DNA from: Capra hircus
Taxonomy: Eukaryota; Chordata; Mammalia; Artiodactyla; Bovidae
Assembly (NCBI RefSeq): GCF_001704415.2
Contig: NC_030821.1
Span: forward strand, 41,763,710 to 41,827,709
Reading direction: 5' to 3'
Length of the DNA: 64,000 nt
Of this stretch, positions 25,156 to 36,478 are shown one piece after another (positions within the stretch are counted from its first letter, which is position 1; every line of letters starts with the position of its first letter). Position numbers and translations under genes: made by a program. The notes under the pieces are model-generated. The model was not told the DNA's origin and made no database searches. It saw nothing but the letters and a program-made list of their open reading frames with translations.

Positions 25156-25269
25156 GTATGTATAACTGAATCACCTTGCTGTTTACCTGAAACTAACACA
25201 TTATAAATCAACTATACTCCAATAATTTTTATTTTAAAAAGTCCTTAATAGCTTCGCAGGACATATGGA

Positions 25270-25480
25270 ATTAAGATTAAGCCTTTAATGCATTTAGATG
25301 CTACCCTGCATGCTTCCCCAATCAACCCAACCTATTCCTCAGACTCTATGTTTTCTCAAAACACACCAAGTTGTTTTCTGATCTCTGTATTTTTGTTCAT
25401 GGTGTCCTGGCCCATCTTTCATGATTCAGGTCAGATGGGACCACCTGATCACTCTAGCTTCCTCTGGGCTGCACAGGAGA
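25270..25480 (+). repeat. Possible L2-type remnant
   Basis: A pyrimidine-rich, exon-like text with ttcatggtgtcctggcccat and gtcagatgggaccacctgat vaguely follows an L2 3' region. Low certainty. Confidence 0.25.
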
Positions 25481-25864
25481 ATGCAAGTGACTTGAGACAC
25501 TGCTGAGAGTTTGTTAAAGGCAAGGGATCCTGCCATATTTAAATCTTTTGCCAAGCACTGGTCAGTCAATGTACTTTGTATATTGTATAAATAATACATA
25601 TGTATTTGTATAATAAATTGGTTAATGACAAAATCAAGAATAGAACCAGGTCCTGATCTCTGGTATGTTTTCCTTTCTCTCCATGCCCCACCCAACCCCT
25701 GTTGCATTAGTCTACCAGCTGTGAATCAGAGAAAGAAATATAAAAGGTAAAAAGAAGAAAGCCAAATTTATCCTTTGAATTATATGTAGTATATATCCTT
25801 TTATTAATAATAGCAGCTGCAAGTTTTAAGTCTTTATTAAGCATATTCATTATGCTTTTAATTG

Positions 25865-25972
25865 ATGACTCACATCAATTAATGAGATAATATTACTCCC
25901 ACTTTATAAGTAAGGAAAATGTGATTCAGAAAGGAAGTTAAGTTTTTTTTAAGGTCACAATGATAAAAAGTG
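25865..25972 (-). mobile_element. MIR SINE remnant
   Basis: catcaattaatgagataata, ttactcccactttataagta, aggaaaatgtgattcagaaa, ggaagttaag and aaggtcacaatg are the inverted MIR core. Confidence 0.7.
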
Positions 25973-25989
25973 ATAAAAGTTCCATTTTA

Positions 25990-26435
25990 TGGAGCTAACA
26001 TTTTTACAACAGATAGCATGTTTTAGAAACTATTCTCAGCTCTTTCCCATAGTAAATCATTCAATCCTCCCAAGTACCTTTTGTATACGTGCTCAATTGC
26101 TTCATTCTTTTCGACCTCAGGGACTGTAGCCTGCTTGGCTCCTCTGTCCATGGGATTCTCCAGCAAGAATACTGGAGTGGGATGCATTCCTCCTCCAGGG
26201 GCTCTTCCAGACCCACGGGTCAAACCCCTGGCTCCTTCCTCCATTGCAGGCAGATTCTTTACCAGTGAGCCACCAGGGAAGCCCAACTACCCTGTGAGGT
26301 AGGGAGTAATAGAAACTTCACCAGTAAGGGCTGAAGACAGGGAAGGTAAATACTGCTTGTGAGATGCTGATTGGTGGGACTTGGATTTAAACTTGGATAG
26401 TTCAGCCTCAGCTGTTATCTACTGTGCTATAGGGA
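25990..26435 (-). mobile_element. MIR split by Bov-tA
   Basis: The inverted MIR begins about 26025 (cattcaatcctcccaagtac) and resumes after the SINE at 26285 (aactaccctgtgaggtaggg, agggctgaagacagggaagg, ggacttggatttaaacttgg) and runs to about 26435. The Bov-tA sits inside the conserved core. Confidence 0.75.
26084..26284 (-). mobile_element. Bov-tA SINE inside a MIR
   Basis: Inverted Bov-tA from gtgctcaattgcttcattc to the head gagccaccagggaagccc. Possible target-site duplication aagtaccttttg (26072-26083) and aactaccctgtg (26285-26296), only 9 of 12 matching. Confidence 0.92.
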
Positions 26436-26760
26436 TTCCAGCATGTCTGTTCAAGGGCTAACATTGTTAAGTTTTCTGTGAATTGTCTCAGACACAACAC
26501 TTACAACACTGTGCTTTAAATTATGCGTGTACACACATCCTTTAACTCCTTAAGGATATGAAATGCGGCTTCTCTACTACTGTGTATCGTTCAGTGCCAA
26601 ATATTAAGTTTTACACAGTAGATTCTCAATAAACACTGGAGGCTTTGTACTTATGTACTTTGCCTAATTCAAGAGAAAGCTATGGAGAGACAGTTTTTCA
26701 GGAGTGTCTCATGGTTCTACAGATACTGGAAAGGTACTGACTACCACTTATTCCAGGGAA

Positions 26761-26823
26761 AGCCTGATGGGCTGTAGTCCATGGGGTCACACAGAGTCTA
26801 ACATGATTGAGCAACTGAACAAC
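26761..26823 (+). mobile_element. Bov-tA/BovB 3'-end scrap
   Basis: gggctgtagtccatggggtc, acacagagtctaacatgatt, gagcaactgaac: the shared 3' end of Bov-tA and BovB. Truncated on the left. Confidence 0.75.
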
Positions 26824-27062
26824 TCTTCACAGCAGTGTTCGTATAGCCAACACCCTTGAAAGACAAAGATAGTATCTTCCTCTGAAGTGTGTTTCCTGCC
26901 CTAGAGGAGAGAGACAGTGTCTCCTCCAGAGCAAAAAATAGAGATGTGTACTGATCATCAGAAAACATCCAGTCTCCCCCTCCTGTAACACAGTTCATTG
27001 CAAACACCCATCAGGTCAATATATGGGACTTGGGGCTAAAGAGAACCGATATAAATAGGTCA

Positions 27063-27063
<1 letters not shown>

Positions 27064-27099
<36 letters not shown>

Positions 27100-27256
27100 C
27101 CTGCTAAGTCACTTCAGTCGTGTACGACTCTGTGAAACCCCATAGATGGCAGCCCACCAGGCTGCTCCATCCCTGGGATTCTCCAGGCAAGAACCCTGGA
27201 GAGGGTTGCCATTTCCTTCTCCAATGCATGAAAGTGAAAAGTGAAAGTGAAGTCAC
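27064..27256 (-). mobile_element. BovA2-type SINE with (GCT)n start
   Basis: A GCT repeat at about 27064-27105 (with one GTT and one CCT interruption) runs into gctaagtcacttcagtcgtg and one BovA unit, then the linker aagtgaaaagtgaaagtgaa. The second unit is broken off at gtcactcagtcata. Confidence 0.92.
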
Positions 27257-27384
27257 TCAGTCATAAAGTCCTTTATCTCTAACTAAAGATTCTTGGGTCT
27301 TCTTGCCAGCATCCTAAGAATTGTGTCAGGCTAACCTGTTTGCTAGCCAGAAGGATAAGATTTCAGACCCTTCAACCGTAATAT

Positions 27385-29846
27385 CAGTTCAGTTCAGTTC
27401 TGTTGCTTAGTTGTGTCCAGCTGTTTGCGACCCCATGGACTGCAGCACATCAGGCCTCCCTATCTATCACCCACTCCCCGACCTTGCTCAAACTCATGTC
27501 TATTGAGTCGATGATGCCATCCAGCCATCTCATCCTCTGTCATCTTCTCCTCCTGCCTTCAATCTTTCCCAGCATCAGGGTCTTTTCCAATGAGTCAGTT
27601 CTTCACATCAGATAGCAAAAGTACTGGAGCACTCAGCTTACTTTATGGTCCAAATCTCCCATCCATACATGACTACTGGAAAAACCATAGCTTTGACTAG
27701 ATGGAAATTTATTGGCGAAGTAATATCTCTGCTTTTCTAATATGCTTTCTAGGTTGCTCATAGCTTTTCTTCCAAGGGACAAGTGTCTTTTAATTTCGTG
27801 GCTGCAATCACCATCTGCAGTGATTTGGGAGCCCAAGAAAATAATGTCTGTCTCTGTGTCCATTGTTTCCCCATCTATTTGCCATGAAGTGATGGGACCA
27901 GATGCCATGACCTTAGTTTATTGAATGCTGAGTTTTAAGCCAGCCTTTTCACTCTCTTCTTTCACTTTCATCAAGAGGCTCTTAAGTTTCCCTTGACTTT
28001 CTGCCATGAGGGTGGTGTCATCTACATGGCTCAGGATATTGAGATTTCTCCCAGCAATCTTAATTTCAGCTTGTGCATCATCCAGTCCAGAATTTTGCGT
28101 GATATACTCTGAATATAAGTTAAATAAGCAGGGTGACAATATATAGCCATGATGTACACCTTTCCCAATTTGGAACCAGTCTATTCTTCTATGTCTGATT
28201 TTAACTGTTGCTTCTTGACCTGCATACAGTTTTCGCAGGAGGCAGGTAAGGTGGTCTGGTATTCCCATCTCTTTAAGAATTTTCCACAGTTTGTTGTGAT
28301 GCACACAGTCAAAGACTTTAGCATAGTCAATGAAGCAGAAGTAGATGTTTTTCCAGAACTCTCTTGCTTTTTCAGTGATCCAACGGATATTGGGAATTTG
28401 ATCTCTGGTTCCTTTGCCTTTTCTAAATCCAGCTTGTATATCTAGAAGTTCTCACTTCGTGTACTATTGAAGCCTAGCTTGGAGAATTTTGAGAATTACT
28501 TTGCTAGCGTGTCAGACGAGTGAAATTATGCGGTAGTCTGAACATTCTTTGACATTGCCTTTCTCTGGGATTGGCATGAAATCACTGTTTCCAGTCCTGT
28601 GGCCACTGCTGATTTTCCAAATTTGCTGGCATATTGAGTATAGCACTTTAACAGCATCATCTTTTAGGATTTGAAACAGCTCAGCTGGACTTTCATCACC
28701 TCCACTAGCTTTGCTTGTAGTGATGTTTCCTAAGGCCCACTTGACTTCGCTCTCCAGAATGTCTGGCTCTAGGTGAGTGATCACACCATCATGGTTATCT
28801 GGGTAATTAAGATCTTGTCTGTATAGTTCTGTGTATTCTTGCCACCTCTTAATATCTTCTGCTTCTGTTAAGTCCATACTGTTTCTGTCCTTTATTGTGC
28901 CCATCTTTGCATGAAATGTTCCCTTGGTACCTCTAATTTTCTTGAAGAGATCTCTAGTCTTTCTCATTTTATTGCTTTCCTCTGTTTTTTTGCATTGATC
29001 ACTTAGGAAGTCTTTCTTATCTCTCCTCCCTATTCTTTGGAACTCTGGATTCAGATGGATATATCTTTTTTTTTTTCTTTGCTTTTCGGTTCTCTTTTCT
29101 CAGCTATTTGTAAGGCCTCTTTAGACAACCGTTTTGCATTTTTGTGTTTCTTTTCTTGGGAAAAGAATCCATTTGTCACTTCCACTGTATAATTGTAAGG
29201 GATTTGATTTAGGTCATACCCGAATGTCTAGTTTCTTCAATTTAAGTCTAAATTTTGTAATGAGGAGTTCATGATCTGAGCCATAGTCAGTTCCCAGTCT
29301 TGTTTTTGCTGACTAAATAGAGCTTCTCCATCTTTGGCTGCAAAGAATATATTCAATCTGATTTTGGTATTGACTATCCGTTGATGTCCATGTGTAGAGT
29401 CATCTCTGTGTTGTTGAAAGAGAGTGTTTGCTATGACCAATGTGTTCTCTTGGCAAAACACTGTTAGCCTTTGCCCTGCTTCATTTTGTACTCCAAGGCA
29501 AAACTTGCCTGTTACTCCAAGTATCTCTTGACTTCCTACCTTTGCATTCCATGGAAAGGATATCTTTTGTGTATGTTAGTTCTAGAAAGTCTTGTAGGTC
29601 TTCATAGAGCTAGTCAACTTCAGCTTCTTTGGCATTAGTGGTTTGGGCATAGACTAGGATTACTGTGATATTGAATGGTTTGCCTTGGAAACAAACAGAA
29701 ATCATTCTGTCATTTTTGAGACTGCACCCAAGTACTGCATTTCAGACTCTTTTGTTGACTATGAGGGCTACTCCATTTCTTCTAAGGGATTCTTGACCAC
29801 AGTAGTAGATGTAATGGTCATCTGAATTAAATTTGCCCATTCTGTT
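27385..29846 (-). mobile_element. BovB LINE, longest copy (~2.46 kb)
   Basis: It begins with the inverted (TGAAC)n tail at 27385 and extends through RT into the endonuclease half of ORF2 (29461-29846 region, with gattactgtgatattgaatg and gcaaagaatatattcaatct). The 5' UTR and the first part of the endonuclease are missing. It lacks the stretch that would hold the KKAE codon block (a jump near 27620-27650). Internal deletions also seem present around 29130-29170. The clean poly-T interruption at 29069-29078 is local expansion. Confidence 0.95.
27633..29461 (-). pseudogene. Broken BovB ORF2 (endonuclease/reverse transcriptase)
   Basis: Coding remnants fall in separate frames. 29237-29461 is the endonuclease part (FCQEN-LVIANTLFQQH). 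28512-28967 covers the linker and first RT blocks (KTRDLFKKIRGTKGTFHAKM, then SKASGGDESPAELFQILKDD). 27918-28304 holds the RT palm, but the usual RQGC before ILSPCLFN is HHGY and YADD reads HVDD. 27633-27908 is the connection region. Several frameshifts and stops make it inactive. The protein would nick target DNA and prime cDNA synthesis on the nicked end. Confidence 0.9.
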
Positions 29847-31675
29847 ATCAAACAAATATGCAAAAAAAGTTTCCATTGGTTTCTATTGACCCTAAAAAGC
29901 TGTTTCTAAAGTGGAAATCAGAAATGTAAAAAATTTAAAATTATTCATTTAAGTGTAGTTTTCTATTAGTGGATGAATTTCCTGTCCAAAAAAATCTGCA
30001 TAGTATTTACTTTAAAAGAACTTTGGGAACCTTTAAGCTATTAATTTATAAAAAATTCAATGAAAGTTGGAAAATAAAATTTCAATTTTCATCAATTAAT
30101 AACTACAGCTGGTTAAAGTAATGTTTTTAATCATATCATTATCTATCTTGAAGGCTCTGATTCAGTTAACAGATATCTGTCTAAATTCTCTGTTCTGTTC
30201 AAATGTAGAGTGAAAACCCTGGTTTTCTTCTTTCTGGCCCACAGGAAATGTGACATAATATAAAAATATTTGTGTTAGTAACAAATCAATGTTGAGACTG
30301 TGTCTTCTCTTTTTTTTATTCCTTCCTTCTTGCCTTGTTAATTTCATTTTTCTTTCATTCATTCAACAAGTAGAGTTGAGTGCCAAGCACTTGCAAGGCA
30401 TTAGCACTCAAAATTAATGACTCCCTTTTTTAGAAAAGTCAAGATGCATGTCTTCAGCCAAGCCCCTCAAATTCTATGAACCTTAAATTTCTTATCTATA
30501 AAGGTATTTAGTTACATTTTATAATCTTCCCACCTTTAAAATTATATCACTTTTCTATAAATTTTGAAAGATTTTCTTAGAACTATAGAGTCCAAGCCAT
30601 CATTATAGACCATGGAGCACAATTCTAGAATCCAAAATATTACTTGTTCATATATACACAGGTGTTTGGAACAAGAATCCCTTAGGCATTACCTTAAGGA
30701 TCTGAGGACTATGAACAGACATACTGTGAGGTAACATAAGGGGGATACATTACCCTCTCCTTTTCAGGATTTTTAGAAGATATAGATATTTTACTTCCTG
30801 TCTAATGGAGAAGGGGTGACTTTACTAATTAGTGAATTGAATTTGGAAGTAACTGATTCTGTCCCTTCTATGTTTATCCCCTTCTGGGAACCTGTTCTCA
30901 AGTTGCTCTCATATCTGCTTCTCTACGTTGGCTGATCTACAGTGGCAGGATTTAATCCTAGGGTACTTGCAGTAAAAGAGAGACCTTTGATTTTGAAAAG
31001 GTATGTGCGAAAGGGGAGGTATTAGGAAACCTAATTGGATGCAGATTTAAGCCATATTCTCTTGACAACTTGAATAATAAAACTGATATACTGATCTTCA
31101 TTTATAAGATTCTTATGTCCTATTTTTAGATTGTTCGACAACTCCCATAAAGGTAAAGAGTGGGAAAAGCCCAACAGAAATGTGTTTTTCTGAAATGTAC
31201 ATGTGGGAAAAAAATATGAGTTTAGAAACAGTCATTACCAACTCTCTAAGTGCCTCAAAGAACATCTCTACAGCATCTTTACCAGAAAGTTATCTTTTGC
31301 ACTTTATCTTAACACTTACATTTCTATAACAATTGTTTAATAATTGTTTAACTATAATTAAAAGTAGATTTTATATATATTAAAAGTACTGATCATTCGA
31401 CTCATTTTGAGCCTCAATCAAGTGCATGGAAGATAAATACTGGATGAAAAAAAGGTGACTTTTGAATTAAAAATTCAGTCAATGGATGATGAGTCACTTA
31501 AGTAATTGTACATTTCCAGAGAATAAGAACCCATCTGTCCAAGAATATCTTGTATTCTACACATGACTCAGTACAGAATAGTTTCTACACAAAGAGAAGT
31601 GTTCAATAAATGTTTGTTGAATATGGATTGAAGTAGGTGAAATACTGCATAAACTCAGTCTCTCCTTACTGTCTT
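29847..31675. other. Mostly unassigned; small L2/MIR-like motifs
   Basis: cattcattcaacaagtagag (30356-30375) and gttcaataaatgtttgttga (near 31600) are typical 3' ends of L2 or MIR. Otherwise no repeat or gene is visible. Confidence 0.4.
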
Positions 31676-31679
31676 CCTT

Positions 31680-31887
31680 GTGTGTGTGTTGGTCACTCAG
31701 GAGTGTTTGACTCTTTGTGACCCCGTGGACTGTAGCCCACCAGGTTCTTCTGTCCATGGAATTCTCCAGGCAAGAATACTGGAGTGGATTGCCATTTCCT
31801 TCAGAGGACCTTCCAGACCCAGGGACTGAACCCTAATCTCTCACTTTGCAGGCAGATTATTTACCATCTGAGCCACCAAGGAAGCCT
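31680..31887 (-). mobile_element. Bov-tA SINE
   Basis: Inverted: GT-rich tail (ttgtgtgtgtgttggtcact), body gtggactgtagcccaccagg, to head gagccaccaaggaagcc. The middle is slightly shortened (ttccttcagaggaccttcc). Confidence 0.92.
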
Positions 31888-32164
31888 TATTTTCTCTAAT
31901 AGGTCATTTTTAAGTGGCACTTACTATAAGTTTTGGACTACCTGCCTTCAAGTCTTTATATTCCACAAGTCTCTCTTTAAAATATATATTAAAAGAACAA
32001 TAAACATGTACATGTGACATGCATAATGGATGACAGTTGACAATTTTATAATTTTGTAATGAACACAACACAAATAAGACTAGATTATGTTGCTATTCAA
32101 TAGCACTACTCAATAGTGCTTCACTATTGCACTATAAGGTGAAAACAATCTCATATTATTTAAT

Positions 32165-32260
32165 AAACTGTGTGAAATATCTATTTGACAGATGAAGAAA
32201 CTGAGGTTCAGAGAGATTAAATGCATGCTCACTTATATTCCACTGGTTGATTCTTAAGTC
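32165..32260 (-). mobile_element. MIR SINE fragment
   Basis: ctatttgacagatgaagaaa, ctgaggttcagagagattaa: the inverted MIR core. The adjacent BovA2 pair starts just beyond it. Confidence 0.75.
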
Positions 32261-32276
32261 TCATTTATTTCATGCT

Positions 32277-32558
32277 GCTGCTGCTGCTGCTGCAAAGTTG
32301 CTTCAGTCATGTCCAACTCTGTGCAACTCCATAGACGGCAGCCCACCAGGCTCCCCCATCCCTGGGATTCTCCAGGCAAGAACACTGGAGTGGGTTGCCA
32401 TTTCCTTCTCCAATGCATGAAAGTGAAAAGTGAAAGTGAAGTCACTCAGTGGTGTCCAACTCTGTGCAATCCCATGGACTGCAGCCCACCAGGTTCCTCC
32501 ATCCATGGGATTTTCCAAGCAAGAGTACTGGAGTGGGGTGCCATTGCCTTCTCTGGTC
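32277..32558 (-). mobile_element. BovA2 SINE (dimer), first of two at one target
   Basis: (GCT)n start, then two BovA units joined by aagtgaaaagtgaaagtgaa. The second unit ends at gtgccattgccttctctgg. Flanked by atttcatgct at 32267-32276 and 32559-32568. Confidence 0.95.
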
Positions 32559-32568
32559 ATTTCATGCT

Positions 32569-32703
32569 GCTGCTACTGCTAAGACACTTCAGTCGTGTCT
32601 GACTCTGTGCGACCCCATAGACGGCAGCCCACCAGGCTCCCCCGTCCCTGGGATTCTCCAGGCAAGAACACTGGAGTGGGTTGCCATTTCCTTCTCCAAT
32701 GCA
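32569..32703 (-). mobile_element. BovA-type SINE (single unit), second at the same target
   Basis: A single BovA unit with a GCT-rich start (ctgctactgctaagacactt) ending at tccttctccaatgca. It is flanked by exact tcatttcatgct at 32557-32568 and 32704-32715. It differs from the first unit of its neighbour at several places, so it is a separate insertion rather than a local duplication. Confidence 0.93.
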
Positions 32704-33376
32704 TCATTTCATGCTAGATTCTAATTATTCAGCACTAATTATTCAACACAATGACTACCTAGAAATGGATTTCCAATTAAGAAACTTCTATAACTGCAAA
32801 TAATTATCTATCAGCTGCTTGCCACATCCTAAATTTTGCATTTGCTGAACTTTCATGCTAGAGCAAGAGAGGAAGGGTCACTGACAGTGAGGTCTCTGTG
32901 CAGTGCAACTTAAAACAACAAAACAAAACAGGAAGAATCCTGCTGACAAGAAGTCAATAAAATAAAGTGGGACTGATTCAGAAAAATAAAAGATTTATTT
33001 ACAACAATACTTTAAAAAATAATTAACCACCCTTGAAGATGTCATTTGATTTTTAGAACTAAATTCTCAACAGTTTGTGAAAATTATTTTTAGAATGCAA
33101 TTAGCATGTCATCAGGATGTTTAGATTATAATCCCATAAGTTCACTGTCAACTATACAGAGAACAGATGGAGAAATTTGGATCTTGCTTTTTTCAACAAA
33201 ATCATGGGTCTATTTGATTAAAAGTTTTAAACAGCAACAACAAAATCTTTAGAAAGTAAATAGAATACATCCCAAATCAATTAAACCAATGACTCATCTA
33301 GTTTACTGTATATATGGTTTCTGTCAGTACACCAACATCTCATTCACTGGGTATTTAAGTATAAAATGAATTAATT

Positions 33377-33560
33377 GTGCTCCCTAGTGGCTCAGAAGGT
33401 AAGGAATCTTCCTGCAATGCAGGAGACGAAAGTTCAATCCCTGGGTAAAGAAGATTCCTCAGAGAAGGGAATGGCTACTCACTTCAGTATTCTTACCTGG
33501 AGAATTTCCTGGACCTAGAGGCCTGACAGGGTACAGTGTATGTGGTCACAAAGAGAATAA
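33377..33560 (+). mobile_element. Bov-tA SINE
   Basis: Head gctccctagtggctcagaag, B-box gttcaatccctgggtaaag, body ggaatggctactcacttcag, 3' end gtggtcacaaagag. Diverged. Confidence 0.9.
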
Positions 33561-34850
33561 TGAAGTGAGTACCAGGATTGAGAAAGTACCTGTTTAGGAA
33601 AATCACCAAGAAAATGGCACTTGAGTTAGATCTTAATGACCAGGTGTGAGTTGACCAGGCAGGAAACAGGGATGGAGAAATCACAGGCAGAGGAGGACCC
33701 TACATAGAGGCACAAGTCTGGTTGAGGGAAGGAGTGGTAAATCAGTGTTGTTATATACACTGTACTTGGAGTGAGGGAGAATGGAAGTAGGTAAATGTAG
33801 AAAGAGACATCTACATGAAGAGCCTCATATATATCTGCCTACTCTATCCAGTTGAAAATCAATGGATGTTTTTGGAGTAAAGAAACAGTAAATCCATACT
33901 GTGTTCTAGGAAAATCACTCTAATGGCGGTATGGATGGAGATTGTAGCATAGACAAAATCCCCAAATCTCAAACACCAGGTAAAAGTTATTAGTTTCTGT
34001 CTGATGAGAAAGGATGGGACCCAAACTAACATGGTGACCTAGAACTGGAGATAGTCTTTGAGATGTGTTTGAAAGGAGACTAGAGTTGGAGTGTGATAGG
34101 CTATGGATGTGAGGCTTAGAGAAGGATCTAGAGAATGCCCACCTTTTGAATTTAGATGGCTACATGGTACCATTGAGCTTCCCCAGTGACTTAGTGGTAA
34201 AGAATCCACCAGCAAGTCAGGAGTTGCAGAAGACATGGATTCTATCCATGGGTTGGGAAGATCCTCTGGAGGAGAGCATGACAACCCGCTTCAGTATCTT
34301 TGCCTGGAGAATCCCATGGACAGAGGAGCCTTGTGGGCCACAGTACATGGGTCACAAAGAGTCAGACATGACTGAAGCAACTTAGCACACAGCTAAAGAA
34401 ATATCAACATTAGGAAATATGGAGAGCTAAAGAAGAGTGCTCAGCTGGCAATGAATTCCATCTGAGGCATGTTAAACTTGAGATGCCCTTGGAATATGCA
34501 GAAGGACTTATGAAGAAGGAAGACAGGAATATGGAACTCAAGGAATATGGGAGAACTGATCTAGGGCTACGTATTTTCAGGACATCCTGTGACTGGAATT
34601 GATGGCTGTCTAAGATCAATTAGAGCAAGTATCCAGAAGGATGTGTATGTAACCAAGGGACATCTCAGGTTTTTAAGGCATATGTGGAAGAAACATCAGT
34701 GAGGAAAACAGAAAGAATCTCAAAGGAAGCAGAATCCAAGGTAGAAGTTTAAACAGATAATGGTCAAGAGTGTCCAATGTTGCAAGACAGTGAAGAGGAT
34801 AAAGACTGAAGAACATCCAAGTAACCCACATCCCCGTATCCCCCCAAAAA
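33561..34850 (+). repeat. Old interspersed repeat (~1.1 kb without its insert)
   Basis: A long purine-rich text with ordered phrases: cacttgagttagatcttaat, ggaaaatcactctaatggcg, gaaaggagactagagttgga, ggcatgttaaacttgagatg, and aagagtgtccaatgttgcaa. It matches a family widespread in mammals that I would place near L1M-type or another ancient LINE/DNA repeat. The family name needs a library search. It is interrupted by the Bov-tA at 34.18 kb. Confidence 0.55.
34176..34393 (+). mobile_element. Bov-tA SINE inside the old repeat
   Basis: Head gagcttccccagtgacttag, body gttgggaagatcctctggag, tail gagtcagacatgactgaagc. The old repeat resumes directly after it (about 34394). Confidence 0.92.
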
Positions 34851-35445
34851 ATGCAATTGATGAAAATTTGGGAATCGGAGGGGAAAAAATTGTTTATAAT
34901 TAAAATATCCTACAGATAATTAAATAGAAGAGATAATTAGCACATGTTTTTAATCTATTAAAATATTCAAAAGTGCCAAAAGAAGTATCTTCTCTTAATT
35001 TATTCTTAAGCAGAGCAAATTTGTGACTCACAAAAGATTTCACTCTAAATGAAATCTTCTGTCATCATTTATGCATATGGACCCCAAAGTGGCCTTGCGA
35101 ATATAGACAAGCCACAGAAAATCTCCAGATATACAGAAAGAAGTTCTTCCAACATCTTTCATTTCTTTTATATTCATTGACTTTTCATCATGGTTTCTAA
35201 CAAGCCAAGTAAATAAGAACCATATTTTTACAATGTTGACCATATTTTGTATTGACCCTCTGAACTCTTTCCTCCTAAGTCTTAACATAATTTTATTTCC
35301 CAATAGAAGGGATATTGTTTATCCTAAAATCAATTTTAAAAATTTTTTTCCCAAATCAATAAGAATATATAATTTCCTCTCTACAGCACAAAATATATTA
35401 ATAATAATGAAAGCTTTACTTTTATAAGATATAATAAATTGCAAA
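34851..35445. other. Unassigned AT-rich sequence
   Basis: Contains no repeat or gene that I can support. A MIR-like inverted text may begin near 35445 and run to about 35605 (taatatcctcaataactt, ttatcttgcaggtagtaaa, aagttacctgtc). Confidence 0.35.
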
Positions 35446-35745
35446 AGCTTTTCATGAACTAGCTCACCTAATATCCTCAATAACTTAAGAAAGCAAATAA
35501 GGTAGATATATTTATCTTGCAGGTAGTAAATATGACTTTAATGTTTAAGTTACCTGTCAAAAAAATCACATGGACTCTTGCTCTATTACACTGCTTCAGA
35601 GTTATCCTTAGCCAGAAAAATGAAGTTCCTCAGCAGATGATCACTTTTGAATTTTTAGTGCAAAATATTCTTAATTTTATGTTCTCAAAGAGAAAAATAC
35701 ATTGATTGATTTTCTCTTTAATAGTCAATATATTAAGCTATGTTT

Positions 35746-35991
35746 AATAAGATATTAATATTAATGTTAACGTTAAGTTGCTTGCTCAGTCATGTCCGAC
35801 TCTTTGCGACCCTGTGGACTATAGCCCTCCAGGCTCCTCCATCCATGGGATTCTCCAGGCAAGAATACTGGAGTGGGTTGCCACTTCCTTCTCCAAGGGA
35901 TCTTCCCAACTCAGGGATCGAACCCATGTCTCCCGCATTGCAGGCAGACTCTTTAACCTCTGAGCCACCAGGGAAGCCCAATAAGATGTTA
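35746..35991 (-). mobile_element. Bov-tA SINE with target-site duplication
   Basis: Flanked by aataagatatta (35746-35757) and aataagatgtta (35980-35991), 11 of 12. The left side carries an AT-rich tail remnant (atattaatgttaacgttaag), then the inverted 3' end (ttgctcagtcatgtccgac) to the inverted head (gagccaccagggaagccc). Confidence 0.95.
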
Positions 35992-36044
35992 GGTATATGA
36001 AAATTATAATACTTCTTACATGAACTTATTTTATTATGAGAAAT

Positions 36045-36478
36045 CACATGGCTTAGAGAGTTTGGACGCTATAGTCACACTGACCAGCTTCAAATTCTAG
36101 CTGTGCTACTTATTAAGCGTATGACTTTAGTCATGTCATTTAACCCCTCTGTGCCTCAGTTTCTTCATTTGTAAAACAAATATGATGATAATAGTAACAG
36201 TACCTACTTCCTAGGTTTGATGTATGAGTTACTATATCTAAAGTATTATGTGCTTGCACTCAGTCACTGTCATGTCTGACTCTGTGACCCCAAGGACTGT
36301 AGTCTGCCATGCTCCTCCACCCATGAGATTTTCCAGGCAAGCATATGAAATGGCTTGCCATTTCCCTCCCCAGAGGCTCTTCCCGACCTAGGGATCAAAC
36401 TCATGTCTCAATTGCATGCAGATTCTTTACCACTGAGCCACCAGTGAAGCCCCAAACATTAGCTATACTGTTATTTTT
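36045..36478 (+). mobile_element. MIR split by Bov-tA
   Basis: MIR 36045-36256: gctgtgctacttattaagcg, ctctgtgcctcagtttcttc, atttgtaaaacaaatatgat, gtacctacttcctaggtttg. It resumes at 36454 with aaacattagctatactgtta, the MIR 3' end. One of the clearest MIRs in the window. Confidence 0.88.
36257..36453 (-). mobile_element. Bov-tA SINE inside a MIR
   Basis: Inverted: cactcagtcactgtcatgtc, ggactgtagtctgccatgct, to the head gagccaccagtgaagcccc. It inserted near the MIR 3' end. Confidence 0.92.

Larger units (their letters stand above)
24808..25242 (+). mobile_element. L1 3' end interrupted by Bov-tA
   Basis: The L1 3' UTR begins at 24808 (gtactgtataaaacaggg, ttataataatctataaggg) and resumes at 25157 (gtatgtataactgaatcacc, gaaactaacac, aatcaactatactccaataa). 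Between the halves lie a TG run, a Bov-tA and a CA run. The L1 is older and the SINE landed in its TA-rich spacer. Confidence 0.85.

Noticed and set aside
24842..25174. Overlapping open frames in all six directions
   Set aside because: They are driven by the TG/CA microsatellites and the Bov-tA; repeats of CVCV or HTHT are not protein sequence.
27064..27105. GCT/CTG run as a disease-type triplet expansion or polyglutamine exon
   Set aside because: It is the normal start of a BovA2-type SINE (also seen at 32.27, 45.34 and 61.70 kb), not an exon.
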